NCBI RefSeq assembly: GCF_012926615.1 | Contig: NZ_JABBNU010000001.1 | Location: 186,001-250,000, forward strand | DNA length: 64,000 nt | Source of the DNA: Marinigracilibium pacificum | GTDB taxonomy: Bacteria; Bacteroidota; Bacteroidia; Cytophagales; Cyclobacteriaceae | Reading direction: 5' to 3' | Shown here: positions 27,620-36,018 of the stretch, piece after piece | Position numbering within the stretch: the first letter of the stretch is position 1 | Layout of the letters: each line of letters starts with the position of its first letter | Position numbers and translations under genes: made by a program | Notes under the pieces: generated by a model | Databases searched by the model: none | Told to the model about the DNA's origin: nothing | What the model saw: the letters and a program-made list of their open reading frames with translations, nothing else

Positions 27620-27859
27620 TTATTTAAATCTGGCCAGTACTTTTTCTACCTCATTCTGACTTTCATCATCTTTCCCACAGGTTTCTCCAGCTTGCATTGT
27701 TTTACCGCAATATCCACAGGTAGCTCCTTCTTTATTCAAAAAAGGACTTTGAGAAGCGCATGTTCCTTTGAATTCACCACCTTTTAACAAGATCAATCTA
27801 ACCGACATTAATGCAAAAAACAATGCCACAAAACCTATTCCTAATAAAACTGTCCACAT
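27620..27859 (-). CDS. Small Cys-rich membrane protein, NqrM (DUF539)-like
   Basis: 79 residues. One N-terminal membrane helix (L-L-G-I-G-F-V-A-L-F-F-A-L-M-S-V) is followed by a charged tail with four cysteines in the pattern F-K-G-T-C ... A-T-C-G-Y-C-G-K ... E-T-C-G-K. Single helix plus a G-(S/T)-C and C-x-x-C-G tail is the layout of NqrM, which delivers iron to the membrane Fe-S centre of Na+-translocating NADH:quinone reductase. The match is by layout only. No nqr genes are in the window. It is divergent from mazG. Confidence 0.6.
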   Translation of the reverse strand: MWTVLLGIGFVALFFALMSVRLILLKGGEFKGTCASQSPFLNKEGATCGYCGKTMQAGETCGKDDESQNEVEKVLARFK

Positions 27860-27861
27860 GA

Positions 27862-27890
27862 TTGTTTACTTTTAAGCAAAGTTACTTTTG
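27862..27890 (+). promoter_or_regulatory. Promoter of mazG
   Basis: TTG (27862-27864), 18 bp, then TACTTTTG (27883-27890), a full match to TAnnTTTG. The predicted start lies about 50 bp before the mazG ATG. Confidence 0.6.
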
Positions 27891-27947
27891 TTTGATTAAA
27901 CGACATGAATTAAGTAATGTTTTTTTAATTAAAACCAAACTAAAAAT

Positions 27948-28769
27948 ATGCAACATAAATCATTGGCTCCCAAGGACAAAAATAGAAAAGCTAAGCTTGA
28001 GGCGTTTGACAGACTCTTAACAATAATGGATGAGTTAAGGCTGAATTGTCCCTGGGACAAAAAGCAAACAATAGAAAGCTTAAGACATCTCACGATAGAA
28101 GAAACTTTCGAACTATCTGATGCAATCATCGAAAATAACCTTGATGAAATAAAGAAAGAGCTGGGCGATATTATGCTGCACCTGACTTTTTATTCAAGAA
28201 TAGCCGATGAAAAAGGAGCTTTTGATATAAGTGATGTTTTAAATGGTGTTTGTGATAAGTTAATTCATAGGCATCCTCATATATATGGAGATGTTAAGGC
28301 AGATAATGAAGAAGCTGTAAAAGCCAATTGGGAAAAAATCAAGTTGAAAGAAAAAGGAGGGAACAAGACTGTATTAGGAGGGGTTCCAAAATCATTACCT
28401 GCACTTGTTAAAGCTATGAGAATTCAAGAAAAAGCTAGAGGAGCAGGGTTTGACTGGGAGGAAAAAAACCAGGTCTGGGAAAAAGTTCAGGAAGAGCTTA
28501 ATGAATTAAAAGAGCATATAAATGCTGATGAAAATGGCCATTATGATAAAGAAGAGGCTACTAATGAGTTTGGCGATGTATTATTTAGCCTGATAAATTA
28601 TGCCCGTTTTATAGATATTAACCCGGAAGAAGCTCTTGAAAAAACCAACAAAAAATTCATCAAACGATTTAACCATATTGAAAGCCGAAGTAAAGAAATG
28701 GGTAAATCATTAAGTGAGATGACTTTGGCCGAAATGGACAAACTTTGGGAAGAAGCAAAAGGAAAGTAA
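27948..28769 (+). CDS. mazG: Nucleoside triphosphate pyrophosphohydrolase MazG
   Basis: Hydrolyses NTPs/dNTPs to NMP plus pyrophosphate, cleaning the pool of aberrant nucleotides. 273 residues with two tandem MazG domains. The first has C-P-W-D-K-K-Q-T, E-E-T-F-E-L-S-D-A and K-E-L-G-D-I-M-L-H (the E-x-x-E...E-x-x-D Mg2+ site). The second has K-A-R-G-A-G-F-D-W and E-F-G-D-V-L-F-S. Its last two codons and stop are part of a palindrome shared with the convergent gene. Confidence 0.96.
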   Translation: MQHKSLAPKDKNRKAKLEAFDRLLTIMDELRLNCPWDKKQTIESLRHLTIEETFELSDAIIENNLDEIKKELGDIMLHLTFYSRIADEKGAFDISDVLNGVCDKLIHRHPHIYGDVKADNEEAVKANWEKIKLKEKGGNKTVLGGVPKSLPALVKAMRIQEKARGAGFDWEEKNQVWEKVQEELNELKEHINADENGHYDKEEATNEFGDVLFSLINYARFIDINPEEALEKTNKKFIKRFNHIESRSKEMGKSLSEMTLAEMDKLWEEAKGK

Positions 28770-28793
28770 CAGGGTAATACCCTATTACTTTCC
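28761..28793. terminator. Palindrome spanning the stop codons of both convergent genes
   Basis: A 33-nt near-perfect palindrome (16-bp arms, one mismatch). It reads GGA AAG TAA on each strand, so it encodes Gly-Lys-stop for mazG and for the DUF4412 gene. A U-run follows only on the minus strand, so its terminator function is surer for the DUF4412 gene. Confidence 0.65.
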
Positions 28794-29489
28794 AAAACTC
28801 ATCATTGATTTATACCCTTCAGTACTTATTGTGATAGGCCCATCAAGTTTAATATCAGTTGCAAGCATATGATATTTTTCACCTTTCTCTGTCGTTCCAT
28901 GTGACTCTAGCATAAGTCCATCAGGTTGCGCGCCTACAAATGGATTTTTGTTTTTTCCTTTACCTCCCATTCCTAAAAGACCAGCTATTTTCTTTCCGGA
29001 GATACCTGTTTCATCTGTAATCCATACAGATCCGGTACCATCATCAGATGAAAATTTATATTCCTCACAATTATATCCGAGTATCTTCTTTGTATTCCCT
29101 GTTTTTTCAATTTTGTAATCATCTGAAACAATATCTTCAGTCATTTCATCGATTTTATCAGGGTTAAATGGAATTGACATAGCCGTTTTTTCTCCTTTAC
29201 TTGTCATCAGCATATGCATTTTTTTATCAGGTTTATCATAAACCATAATTGTTTCTTCAGGAGCATTATTATCATCCATAGCTACACTGATAGCAAACAT
29301 CTCTGTGTTTTCGCTAAAATAAACTTTGTATGGAAAAGTCTGCTCTTTGCCCTTCTTATCCACATAATTCATCTCATAGGTAATGCTGCCATCGAAAGTA
29401 TAATCAACATAATTGTTTGAGTTGGAATAATTCATTGTGAATAGTGATACTACCCACATGAGTGCCGAAAATAGTGATACGGTTTTCAT
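28785..29489 (-). CDS. Exported DUF4412 protein
   Basis: 234 residues from ATG 29489, giving a signal peptide (T-V-S-L-F-S-A-L-M-W-V-V-S-L-F). An in-frame start at 29546 would add 19 residues. The body fits DUF4412: an N-terminal strand D-Y-T-F-D-G-S-I-T-Y-E-M, then M-x-M-L-M-T-S-K-G, a central K-I-L-G-Y-N-C-E-E-Y-K motif (one Cys, highly typical of the family), and a W-I-T-D-E-T segment. Members are periplasmic or outer-membrane-associated proteins of unknown function. No partner gene is evident. Confidence 0.8.
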   Translation of the reverse strand: MKTVSLFSALMWVVSLFTMNYSNSNNYVDYTFDGSITYEMNYVDKKGKEQTFPYKVYFSENTEMFAISVAMDDNNAPEETIMVYDKPDKKMHMLMTSKGEKTAMSIPFNPDKIDEMTEDIVSDDYKIEKTGNTKKILGYNCEEYKFSSDDGTGSVWITDETGISGKKIAGLLGMGGKGKNKNPFVGAQPDGLMLESHGTTEKGEKYHMLATDIKLDGPITISTEGYKSMMSFGK

Positions 29490-29555
29490 AGTATTGATTT
29501 TAACGGTTGAGGGTATGTATTTAATCAAAAACCACAAAACAATCAATCACATGGC

Positions 29556-29584
29556 AAAAAAAAACCAAAGATTACTCTCTGGTT
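29556..29584 (-). terminator. Terminator overlapping the stop of the RND transporter gene
   Basis: On the minus strand AACCA-G-AGA pairs with TCT-T-TGGTT around GTAA and is followed by a run of eight or more U. The stem begins within the stop codon. Confidence 0.7.
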
Positions 29585-31985
29585 ATTGATCTTTCTTTAC
29601 TTGAATGGCTTCAATTTCTATCTCCTCATCCTCATCCGCGAGATAAAACTCATCATACTGTTCAATCAATGGGTGGAAATCATCTTCACGTTTACCTTTA
29701 TCAAATACCATAAGCAAGGCAGGTAGAACAACCAGATTTGTCATCATCGCAACAAGCAATGTAAGTGAAGTTAAAATTCCTAAGGCAACTGTTCCTCCAA
29801 ATTCAGAAAAGGCAAAAATCACAAATCCGAAAAACAGGACTATTGATGTGTATATCATTGATTGGCCCACCTCTTTTAAACTCTTTGAAATTGCTATCGG
29901 AACAAAGAAGTTACTACTATATAAGGCTTGTCTGTATTTAGCCAGGAAGTGAATTGAGTCATCTACAGAAATTCCAAACGCAATTGAAAATATAAGAGCA
30001 GTGCTAGGCTTCAGCGGAATTCCTGCATATCCCATAATACCTGCTGTGATTATCAATGGTATGAAGTTTGGAATCAAACTAATAATAATCATTCTCACAT
30101 TGGCGAAAAGTATCGCCATGATAATACTTATAATAATGAATGCCAGAATCAGACTTTGCCGAAGGTTTTCAATTAGATATTTATTTCCTTTAATAAATAA
30201 AAGAGTAGTACCGGTCAGGCTTACATCTATATCAGAGCCTTCAAAAATTTTGTTTTTTGCCGGAATAATAACATTCTCTACAAGGCTATCCATTTTATTA
30301 GAACCTATATCAGCCATTTTAAGAGAAACTCTCATTTTCTGACCAGTTGAATCAATAAATGACTTGACCAATGGGTTATCAGACTCTCCATTTCTTAAAT
30401 AGCTATATATAAAGGCTTGCTCCCTTCCCGTAGGTAGTTTGTATTGCGCAGGACTGTTGTTGTAATAAGCTTCACGAACTGCTTTAACAAAACCAACCAT
30501 CGAAATTGGACTTGATAATGCAGGTAAAGAAGCTAGTGTATCTTCAAACTGTTCAACTCTTCTTAATACCGATAGAGATCTAATTCCTTGTTCTTTTTTT
30601 GTATCAATAAAAACCTCCAATGGCATAACCCCTGAAAAATTATTTTCAAAGAATGCCAGGTCCTTCTTTATTTTACTATCATCCGGAATATCGTCAACCA
30701 TATATGAAACACTCTTAACCTTGGTCATTCCATACATAAAAATTACAAGAAGTATACCTGTAACCACAAAGATCGCATATCTATGACGGTGAACCAGAAG
30801 GTCAAGTCCATTTATAGTCTTTCCTACTAGCTTAAACTCGAGATGCTTTAAGTGCCTTGCTTTTGGTGCAGGTAAAAATGAAAAGACACTTGGTATCAAT
30901 ATAATACTTACGACATATGTCATCATTATATTGATTCCGGCAACGACTCCAAACTCTTTTAGTATAGTAATATCATTAAAAGCAAGAACTATAAATCCAA
31001 CTGCGGTGGTAAAGTTAGTAACAAGAGCTACTATTCCGATCTTTCTTATCATCCTGGATAATGCTAAAACCTGATTACCATGGTTGGCAACTTCCTGATG
31101 ATATCGATTTAAAAGGTAGATACAGTTTGGCACTCCAATAACAACAATGATAGGAGGGAGAAGACCTGTCAACAATGTCATTTTATATCCCATCAACACA
31201 ATTGTTCCCATAACCCAGACAACCATTACTCCAATAACAATCATCGGGAAAAACACTGCTGAAAATGATCTGAAAAAGAAGAATAAAATAATGGCTGTAA
31301 CAACTCCAGAAAGAATTAAAAACATATTGAGCTCTTTCTGCACCTTTTTACTCATTATTGAGCGAATGAATGGAATTCCGGCATAATGAAGCTCAACACC
31401 TGAAACCCTACTGAATTTTTCACCGGCAATTTGAATATCGTTTACAAGTCCAAACCTTTTTTCAGAATTAACAAATTCAGGCTCGAGAGCAAGAATCAAT
31501 ACCGTGGAACCATTATCAGGATTTATGATCTGACCTGTATAAAAAGTTTGCCCTAAAGCAATCTCCAGTAAAGAATCAAGTTCCGCTTCAGACTCGGGTA
31601 CACCTTTGAATAACGGTGTAGGGTCAAACTTTCTTTCAGCGGTATTTTTTTGCAATAACTGCATACTTGAAAGTGAAAGCACACTCTTAATTCCTGTCAG
31701 AGAGCTTAGTTCTTCTGTTAAATAGTACAAGTTCTGAAAATTTTCAAGTTCATATACAGAACTATCTTTCATCCCAAGCACTAATAAATTTGCGTCTTCA
31801 CCAAACTGCTTTTTAAATGCCATATAATCGATCATCAGACTATCTGACGGTGGAACGATTTTAGCAAAATCATAGGATATCTCCAGGTTTTTGGCCTTGT
31901 ATGCCATAAACACGGTTATAACAGCAATTAATGCTATTAAATAGATCCTGAATTTAAGTATTATATGAGCAATTGTTGTCCACAT
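29583..31985 (-). CDS. RND/MMPL-superfamily exporter
   Basis: 800 residues with the duplicated RND layout: one N-terminal helix, a periplasmic loop of about 190 residues, five helices, a second single helix near residue 410, a second large loop, and five more helices. The helix-4-like segments (F-S-I-A-F-G-I-S-V-D-D-S-I-H-F in the second half) carry the acidic residues that conduct protons in MMPL and Patched-like proteins. This group exports lipids, hopanoids or other hydrophobic molecules. No outer-membrane factor or membrane-fusion gene is adjacent. The C-terminal tail is very acidic. Confidence 0.9.
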   Translation of the reverse strand: MWTTIAHIILKFRIYLIALIAVITVFMAYKAKNLEISYDFAKIVPPSDSLMIDYMAFKKQFGEDANLLVLGMKDSSVYELENFQNLYYLTEELSSLTGIKSVLSLSSMQLLQKNTAERKFDPTPLFKGVPESEAELDSLLEIALGQTFYTGQIINPDNGSTVLILALEPEFVNSEKRFGLVNDIQIAGEKFSRVSGVELHYAGIPFIRSIMSKKVQKELNMFLILSGVVTAIILFFFFRSFSAVFFPMIVIGVMVVWVMGTIVLMGYKMTLLTGLLPPIIVVIGVPNCIYLLNRYHQEVANHGNQVLALSRMIRKIGIVALVTNFTTAVGFIVLAFNDITILKEFGVVAGINIMMTYVVSIILIPSVFSFLPAPKARHLKHLEFKLVGKTINGLDLLVHRHRYAIFVVTGILLVIFMYGMTKVKSVSYMVDDIPDDSKIKKDLAFFENNFSGVMPLEVFIDTKKEQGIRSLSVLRRVEQFEDTLASLPALSSPISMVGFVKAVREAYYNNSPAQYKLPTGREQAFIYSYLRNGESDNPLVKSFIDSTGQKMRVSLKMADIGSNKMDSLVENVIIPAKNKIFEGSDIDVSLTGTTLLFIKGNKYLIENLRQSLILAFIIISIIMAILFANVRMIIISLIPNFIPLIITAGIMGYAGIPLKPSTALIFSIAFGISVDDSIHFLAKYRQALYSSNFFVPIAISKSLKEVGQSMIYTSIVLFFGFVIFAFSEFGGTVALGILTSLTLLVAMMTNLVVLPALLMVFDKGKREDDFHPLIEQYDEFYLADEDEEIEIEAIQVKKDQ

Positions 31986-32081
31986 TATCTTGATGACCTT
32001 GGCAAAAGTGCAAAACTAGGTAATTAATCTCTTTTATTTCAGTTCAGTATGATTTAATCGTAACATTAAAATTACATCTGT

Positions 32082-33431
32082 TTAATTTCGCATCCCGGGA
32101 ATCGTTTGACCTGTGATTTTACGGTAAACACTTACTGCATGACTATCGGAAAGTCCAGATACCATATCAATAATTTCTCTAATCATTTCATAAGGGCTTT
32201 TAGAATTTATAACATTAATTCTGTTTAGCTCAGGTAACATTTGGATCAATCGCTTATCTGCCCCAGACTTAGCATCCTTATCAAAAACCATTCTGTAACC
32301 AGCTTCAATAAATTTGTTTAACAATCCATCAACTACTTCAAAACCTGCCACTTCTGTCTCTACCACCTGGATATTTCTATAAATCTTCTCGATAGAAACA
32401 TGCTTGATTTCATTAAGAATTTCTTTTGAAGGCAAAATATCAAATAAGGAATGATCAAGTTTACCATTAAGGATTTGTCTCTCCTTTTCTGCAAATATCA
32501 CTCCGGCTTGTTCTACAAGGGCATTTATTGACATTGCACGTAGTATTGCCAACTTCTCTTCCTTTGTACTTAAAGCATCAAATTTCTTTTGATCAAACTT
32601 ATCTTTGATAATCTCAACTAAAAAGTCTCTAGTCTGTTCAAAAGAAATTATTTCAAGTCGACAAGCATCTTCAAGATCTATAATATGGTAACAAATATCA
32701 TCTGCTGCCTCCACAAGATATGCTAAAGGGTGGCGTTGCCAGGCTATACCCTGATCCGTTTCATTCTTTATTAAGCCAAGAGTATTTGCCAGTTCTTCAA
32801 AGTAATCTCTTTCTGTTGAAAAGAAACCGTACTTTTTTTGAGATATTTTACCTGCTTTTGACTGTCTGGCCAATGCAGAACAAGGGTATTTTGTAAAAGC
32901 TCCAAGGACAGCATCAGTAAGCATTATACCAAGGTTTTTATTTTTAGCTAACCTGAACCCCTGTGCGTTTCCTTCAAAGGAAGTAAGCTCAGCCCATTGT
33001 TCTTCAGTACAAAATTCTTTAAATCGTTGACCACGCCCTGTTTTAAAATATTCTGAGATAGCATCTTCCCCGGAATGCCCGAAAGGTGGGTTGCCAATAT
33101 CATGACATAGGCCAGCTGCAGCTGTAACAGTACTAAAATCAAAAACAGAAATTCCTGCCTTCTTGAGTTCACTATTATTTCCACACAAAATTTCACCGGC
33201 TTTTCTGCCTAAGCTACGAGCTACAGAAGACACTTCAAGAGAATGTGTTAAACGAGTGTGGACAAAATTACTTTCTGGCAAAGGATGAACTTGGGTTTTA
33301 TCCTGTAATCGACGAAATGGCTGAGAAAATATTATCCGGTCATAGTCTCTTTCATAGCGACTTCTCATAACCATATTTTCATCAGCACTTCCTTGATCTT
33401 CTAAACCAAAAAGTTTTATCCAGTTAGCCAT
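32082..33431 (-). CDS. dgt: dGTP triphosphohydrolase (dGTPase-like)
   Basis: Hydrolyses dGTP (or other dNTPs) to deoxynucleoside and triphosphate. HD-domain protein of 449 residues. H-T-R-L-T-H-S-L-E-V and G-L-C-H-D-I-G-N-P-P-F-G-H-S-G-E form the metal site, with the later A-D-D-I-C-Y-H-I-I-D motif completing it. R-S-R-Y-E-R-D-Y-D-R-I-I-F-S near the N-terminus is the usual Dgt start. Upstream it is divergent from nothing; the neighbouring universal stress gene runs the same way. Confidence 0.94.
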   Translation of the reverse strand: MANWIKLFGLEDQGSADENMVMRSRYERDYDRIIFSQPFRRLQDKTQVHPLPESNFVHTRLTHSLEVSSVARSLGRKAGEILCGNNSELKKAGISVFDFSTVTAAAGLCHDIGNPPFGHSGEDAISEYFKTGRGQRFKEFCTEEQWAELTSFEGNAQGFRLAKNKNLGIMLTDAVLGAFTKYPCSALARQSKAGKISQKKYGFFSTERDYFEELANTLGLIKNETDQGIAWQRHPLAYLVEAADDICYHIIDLEDACRLEIISFEQTRDFLVEIIKDKFDQKKFDALSTKEEKLAILRAMSINALVEQAGVIFAEKERQILNGKLDHSLFDILPSKEILNEIKHVSIEKIYRNIQVVETEVAGFEVVDGLLNKFIEAGYRMVFDKDAKSGADKRLIQMLPELNRINVINSKSPYEMIREIIDMVSGLSDSHAVSVYRKITGQTIPGMRN

Positions 33432-33474
33432 TTATTTGTTTTTGGCGCAAGATACACTATTTTGATACTGAATT

Positions 33475-33525
33475 AAAACCTATCCTATCATACCTTCAGT
33501 ATCGCTTCAAAGAAGGATAGGTTTT
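33475..33525 (-). terminator. Long inverted repeat enclosing the 3' end of a universal stress gene
   Basis: Perfect 11-bp arms AAAACCTATCC (33475-33485) and GGATAGGTTTT (33515-33525). The loop holds the last codons and stop of the gene. The 3' arm on the minus strand ends in U-rich sequence, consistent with a terminator or mRNA-stabilising hairpin. Confidence 0.6.
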
Positions 33526-34372
33526 CCTTTTTGTTTTTTAGAATTAACAAAGGAATTGCCCTATTGATTTTCAATATTTTAGCTGCGGTAGACCCTAATA
33601 CTAATCCTGCCCATGAAGATCGCCCTTGAGAAGAAACAACGAGTAGGTCAATTTCATGTACCTTGGACTGATTAAGGATTTTATCTGCCGGATTATCATC
33701 GTCATCCAGTATAAAACCACAATTAATTCCATGCAAATCATGCTTTTTAATAAACTTCTGATAGTCCTTTTCAGCATTATTTTTCATAATTTCAGAAAAC
33801 TCCTCATAAGTTTTTCCGCTAAAATGATAGCCGGAAGGCACTACAAAGACATGAATTAATTCAGATTCAATATTTGAAGGCATTGCTTCTTTTACAAACT
33901 CAACACCACTTAAAGACTGTTCAGAAAAATCAGTTGCAATAGCAACTTTCTTTATTTCAGGGTTAAAAGATTCCGGAACAAACAATAATGAGCATGGAGC
34001 TATATTTGAAAGTTTCGTTCCTAATACATTGTGGCCTTTCAAGGTATCTTTGTTTCCAATAAACATCAAGTCTGCGTGCTTAATCTTTACCCACTCCAAT
34101 AAGTCTTGTGATGGGTTACCCTTCTTAACTTGAATTTTAAAATTTGTATCAGACTTAAAGTGTTCATCTACTAACTCCTGAATAGAAGATTCAATTTTTT
34201 CATCCAGAGGAATATCTTCTGAATCATCATATTGCAGGTCTTTTATTATATGAATAAACTCTAATTGCTCCAGACCCACCACACTTGAAAACATAGATGC
34301 ATATTTCACCAAATTTATGTCCATCGGAGAATTATCCAATGCTACAATAGCATGTTTGAACTGTTTAACCAT
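33488..34372 (-). CDS. Universal stress protein, tandem UspA domains
   Basis: 294 residues with two UspA folds. The first starts K-H-A-I-V-A-L-D-N-S-P and reaches M-F-I-G-N-K ... V-L-G-T-K-L. The second starts K-K-V-A-I-A-T-D-F-S-E and ends with V-V-S-S-Q-G-R-S-S-W-A-G-L-V-L-G-S-T, close to the ATP-binding G-x2-G-x9-G-S/T pattern. UspA proteins act in starvation, redox and low-oxygen survival. It diverges from another Usp gene across 135 bp that contain an FNR-like palindrome. Confidence 0.9.
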   Translation of the reverse strand: MVKQFKHAIVALDNSPMDINLVKYASMFSSVVGLEQLEFIHIIKDLQYDDSEDIPLDEKIESSIQELVDEHFKSDTNFKIQVKKGNPSQDLLEWVKIKHADLMFIGNKDTLKGHNVLGTKLSNIAPCSLLFVPESFNPEIKKVAIATDFSEQSLSGVEFVKEAMPSNIESELIHVFVVPSGYHFSGKTYEEFSEIMKNNAEKDYQKFIKKHDLHGINCGFILDDDDNPADKILNQSKVHEIDLLVVSSQGRSSWAGLVLGSTAAKILKINRAIPLLILKNKKENLSFFEAILKV

Positions 34373-34415
34373 TACTCTTTAAAATTTCTAGTTACAATAT
34401 ATCTAACGCAAAAAA

Positions 34416-34429
34416 CTGATGATTATCAA
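34416..34429. promoter_or_regulatory. FNR/CRP-like palindrome between divergent universal stress genes
   Basis: CTGATGATTATCAA matches the FNR consensus TTGATnnnnATCAA at all but the first base. It lies 44 bp from one start codon and 79 bp from the other, so it may control both. The candidate protein is the receiver-CRP regulator at 39422-40471. Confidence 0.6.
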
Positions 34430-34446
34430 ATGTTTAAATGACAGAA

Positions 34447-34464
34447 ATCATTTACATAAATGAT
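34447..34464. promoter_or_regulatory. 18-bp palindrome upstream of a universal stress gene
   Basis: ATCATTTA-CA-TAAATGAT has perfect 8-bp arms. It lies just before a TAATTTTTG -7-like box (34466-34474) and 44 bp upstream of the ATG at 34508. A binding site for a dimeric regulator is likely; which one is unknown. Confidence 0.5.
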
Positions 34465-34507
34465 GTAATTTTTGTATCTTAAAAGTAATCTACTAAATTA
34501 TTATGAT

Positions 34508-35374
34508 ATGACAGGAATCACCAATATGCATTCTGCTTCGAGCGCTATAAAAACAAATACCTCAAGCTCAATACCGGTAAATAAAATACTTGTAGCAACT
34601 GAAGTATGTTCGACGTGTGTTCCTGTTATAAATTATGGTGCGGGCTTAGCTAATTTGCTTAATGCTGAATTAGTCATTCTTAATATTGTTAACAGCGACC
34701 CAAATAACGGTCAGTTTATTAATGATGATAACCTAAACAAAGGAAAACAAAGTATTATACATGCCCTGAAAAGAATGAACATCAGCCCGGACAAGGTTAT
34801 TATCATGGTAAGAGCAGGTGACCCTGAAGATATAATTAACAAAACTATCCTTACACATAATATCGGGCTATGTATTATGGGTAAATCAAAAAGCCGTTCT
34901 GACAAAAGTAAAGTAGGCAAGCTGACAGGAAAAATCATTGATAACCCGCCATGTCCACTGGCAATTATTACTCCCGGACAAAGGTTAAACCTTCCCTCTA
35001 ATATCTTGATTACATGGGGAGGAGTAGATTTGGAAAATTTGACTCATCATAAGAAATTCTTTGACGGCTTTTTAAATAACTTAAATGCCGAAGATCTTCT
35101 TTTTCATGTCTCACATAGCTCAGAAAAATTTAATTCTGATGATGTGAAATCTGCATTCAAAAACATTCTGCATCATAAGGTAGAACTTGAAACATCACAC
35201 AGTGATAATGTCTATCTTGAAATCAAGAAAAAACTTTCTACGGAAGAATTTGACATGGTAATTGTCTTCCATAGAATTAATAAATCTGCTGACGATAAGT
35301 TTGGAGGAAGCTTAAGTAAAAAATTATCCTTTTCTGTCGAAACTCCTGTAATGATCATTCCTATACATAATTAA
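34508..35374 (+). CDS. Universal stress protein, tandem domains
   Basis: The start is placed at ATG 34508 (M-T-G-I-T-N-M-H-S), giving 288 residues; a TTG at 34472 falls in the promoter. The first UspA domain runs from about residue 26 (V-N-K-I-L-V-A-T-E-V-C) to I-M-G-K-S-K-S-R-S-D-K. The second is degenerate: it keeps strand order but lacks a clean nucleotide-binding G-x2-G motif. The start C-S-T-C-V-P has two cysteines close together, which is unusual and could be redox-sensitive (inference). Divergent from the preceding Usp gene. Confidence 0.82.
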   Translation: MTGITNMHSASSAIKTNTSSSIPVNKILVATEVCSTCVPVINYGAGLANLLNAELVILNIVNSDPNNGQFINDDNLNKGKQSIIHALKRMNISPDKVIIMVRAGDPEDIINKTILTHNIGLCIMGKSKSRSDKSKVGKLTGKIIDNPPCPLAIITPGQRLNLPSNILITWGGVDLENLTHHKKFFDGFLNNLNAEDLLFHVSHSSEKFNSDDVKSAFKNILHHKVELETSHSDNVYLEIKKKLSTEEFDMVIVFHRINKSADDKFGGSLSKKLSFSVETPVMIIPIHN

Positions 35375-35413
35375 TAGTTATCAGACGATATCTATTGATT
35401 ATCATAATTTTAT

Positions 35414-35421
35414 TATATTTG
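35414..35421 (+). promoter_or_regulatory. -7 box of the TetR gene
   Basis: TATATTTG matches TAnnTTTG. An ATTG at 35394-35397 lies 16 bp upstream, slightly short for a -33 element. Confidence 0.55.
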
Positions 35422-35437
35422 ACCGAACAATCAGTCA
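35420..35437. promoter_or_regulatory. Candidate TetR operator
   Basis: TGACCGAACAATCAGTCA is a dyad (TGAC-n-GA-nnnn-TC-n-GTCA). It overlaps the end of the -7 box and the expected start point, 6 bp before the TetR start codon. This is the normal position for autorepression. Confidence 0.6.
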
Positions 35438-35442
35438 TAATT

Positions 35443-36018
35443 ATGGAAACTGTTAGTACTGAAACGAAAAAAGACTTTAAGATTCAAAAGAGAAAAAGAA
35501 TTCTATTTGCAGCTCTTGAATTGTTTGCAACTCAAGGATACGATGGAACATCAGTAAGTCAGATAGCCCGTGCAGCAGGAATATCAAAAGGCCTGACTTA
35601 CGTATATTTTGATAGTAAAGAAGATTTACTTTTTCAAATAATAAACTTTTTCAAAGCTGAAGATGAAGTCCGGTTGACATCCCTTTATGACGATGACCCG
35701 AATGTCTTCCTAAAAAGATTGATCCATGATTTCTTTTCAAGACTTAGGCAAAGACCTGAACATGTGAAGCTAATTACCTCTCTTATGTTGCAGGTTAGCA
35801 AATACAAGTTTATTCAGGAAATGGCAATAGATAAATACTTAACATATTTCCAATTAATGCAAGAATTGCTCGATAAAATTGGTTTCCCAGACTCTAGAAG
35901 GGAAGCTAAATTATTAACTGGAATGTTAGATGGTATTGCTATTCAGTATAATGTAGTGGGAGAGGATTATCCTTTAACTGAAACTGAGCAATATATACTT
36001 ACGAAATATGTGAGTTAA
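35443..36018 (+). CDS. TetR/AcrR-family transcriptional regulator
   Basis: 191 residues starting at ATG 35443; a GTG-like/ATT-rich upstream extension to 35395 would run through the promoter. The N-terminal helix-turn-helix is clear: R-I-L-F-A-A-L-E-L-F-A-T-Q-G-Y, then S-V-S-Q-I-A-R-A-A-G-I-S-K-G-L-T-Y-V-Y-F. The C-terminal ligand domain is not diagnostic. It overlaps the convergent Usp gene by 20 bp at the 3' ends. Lying inside the stress island, it may control neighbours as well as itself. Confidence 0.92.
   Translation: METVSTETKKDFKIQKRKRILFAALELFATQGYDGTSVSQIARAAGISKGLTYVYFDSKEDLLFQIINFFKAEDEVRLTSLYDDDPNVFLKRLIHDFFSRLRQRPEHVKLITSLMLQVSKYKFIQEMAIDKYLTYFQLMQELLDKIGFPDSRREAKLLTGMLDGIAIQYNVVGEDYPLTETEQYILTKYVS

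Noticed and set aside
35394-35408. TTGATTATCATAA before the TetR gene as a third FNR site
   Set aside because: One half-site fits but the second half (ATAAT) matches poorly, and it overlaps the putative -33 region. Too weak to count with the other two.
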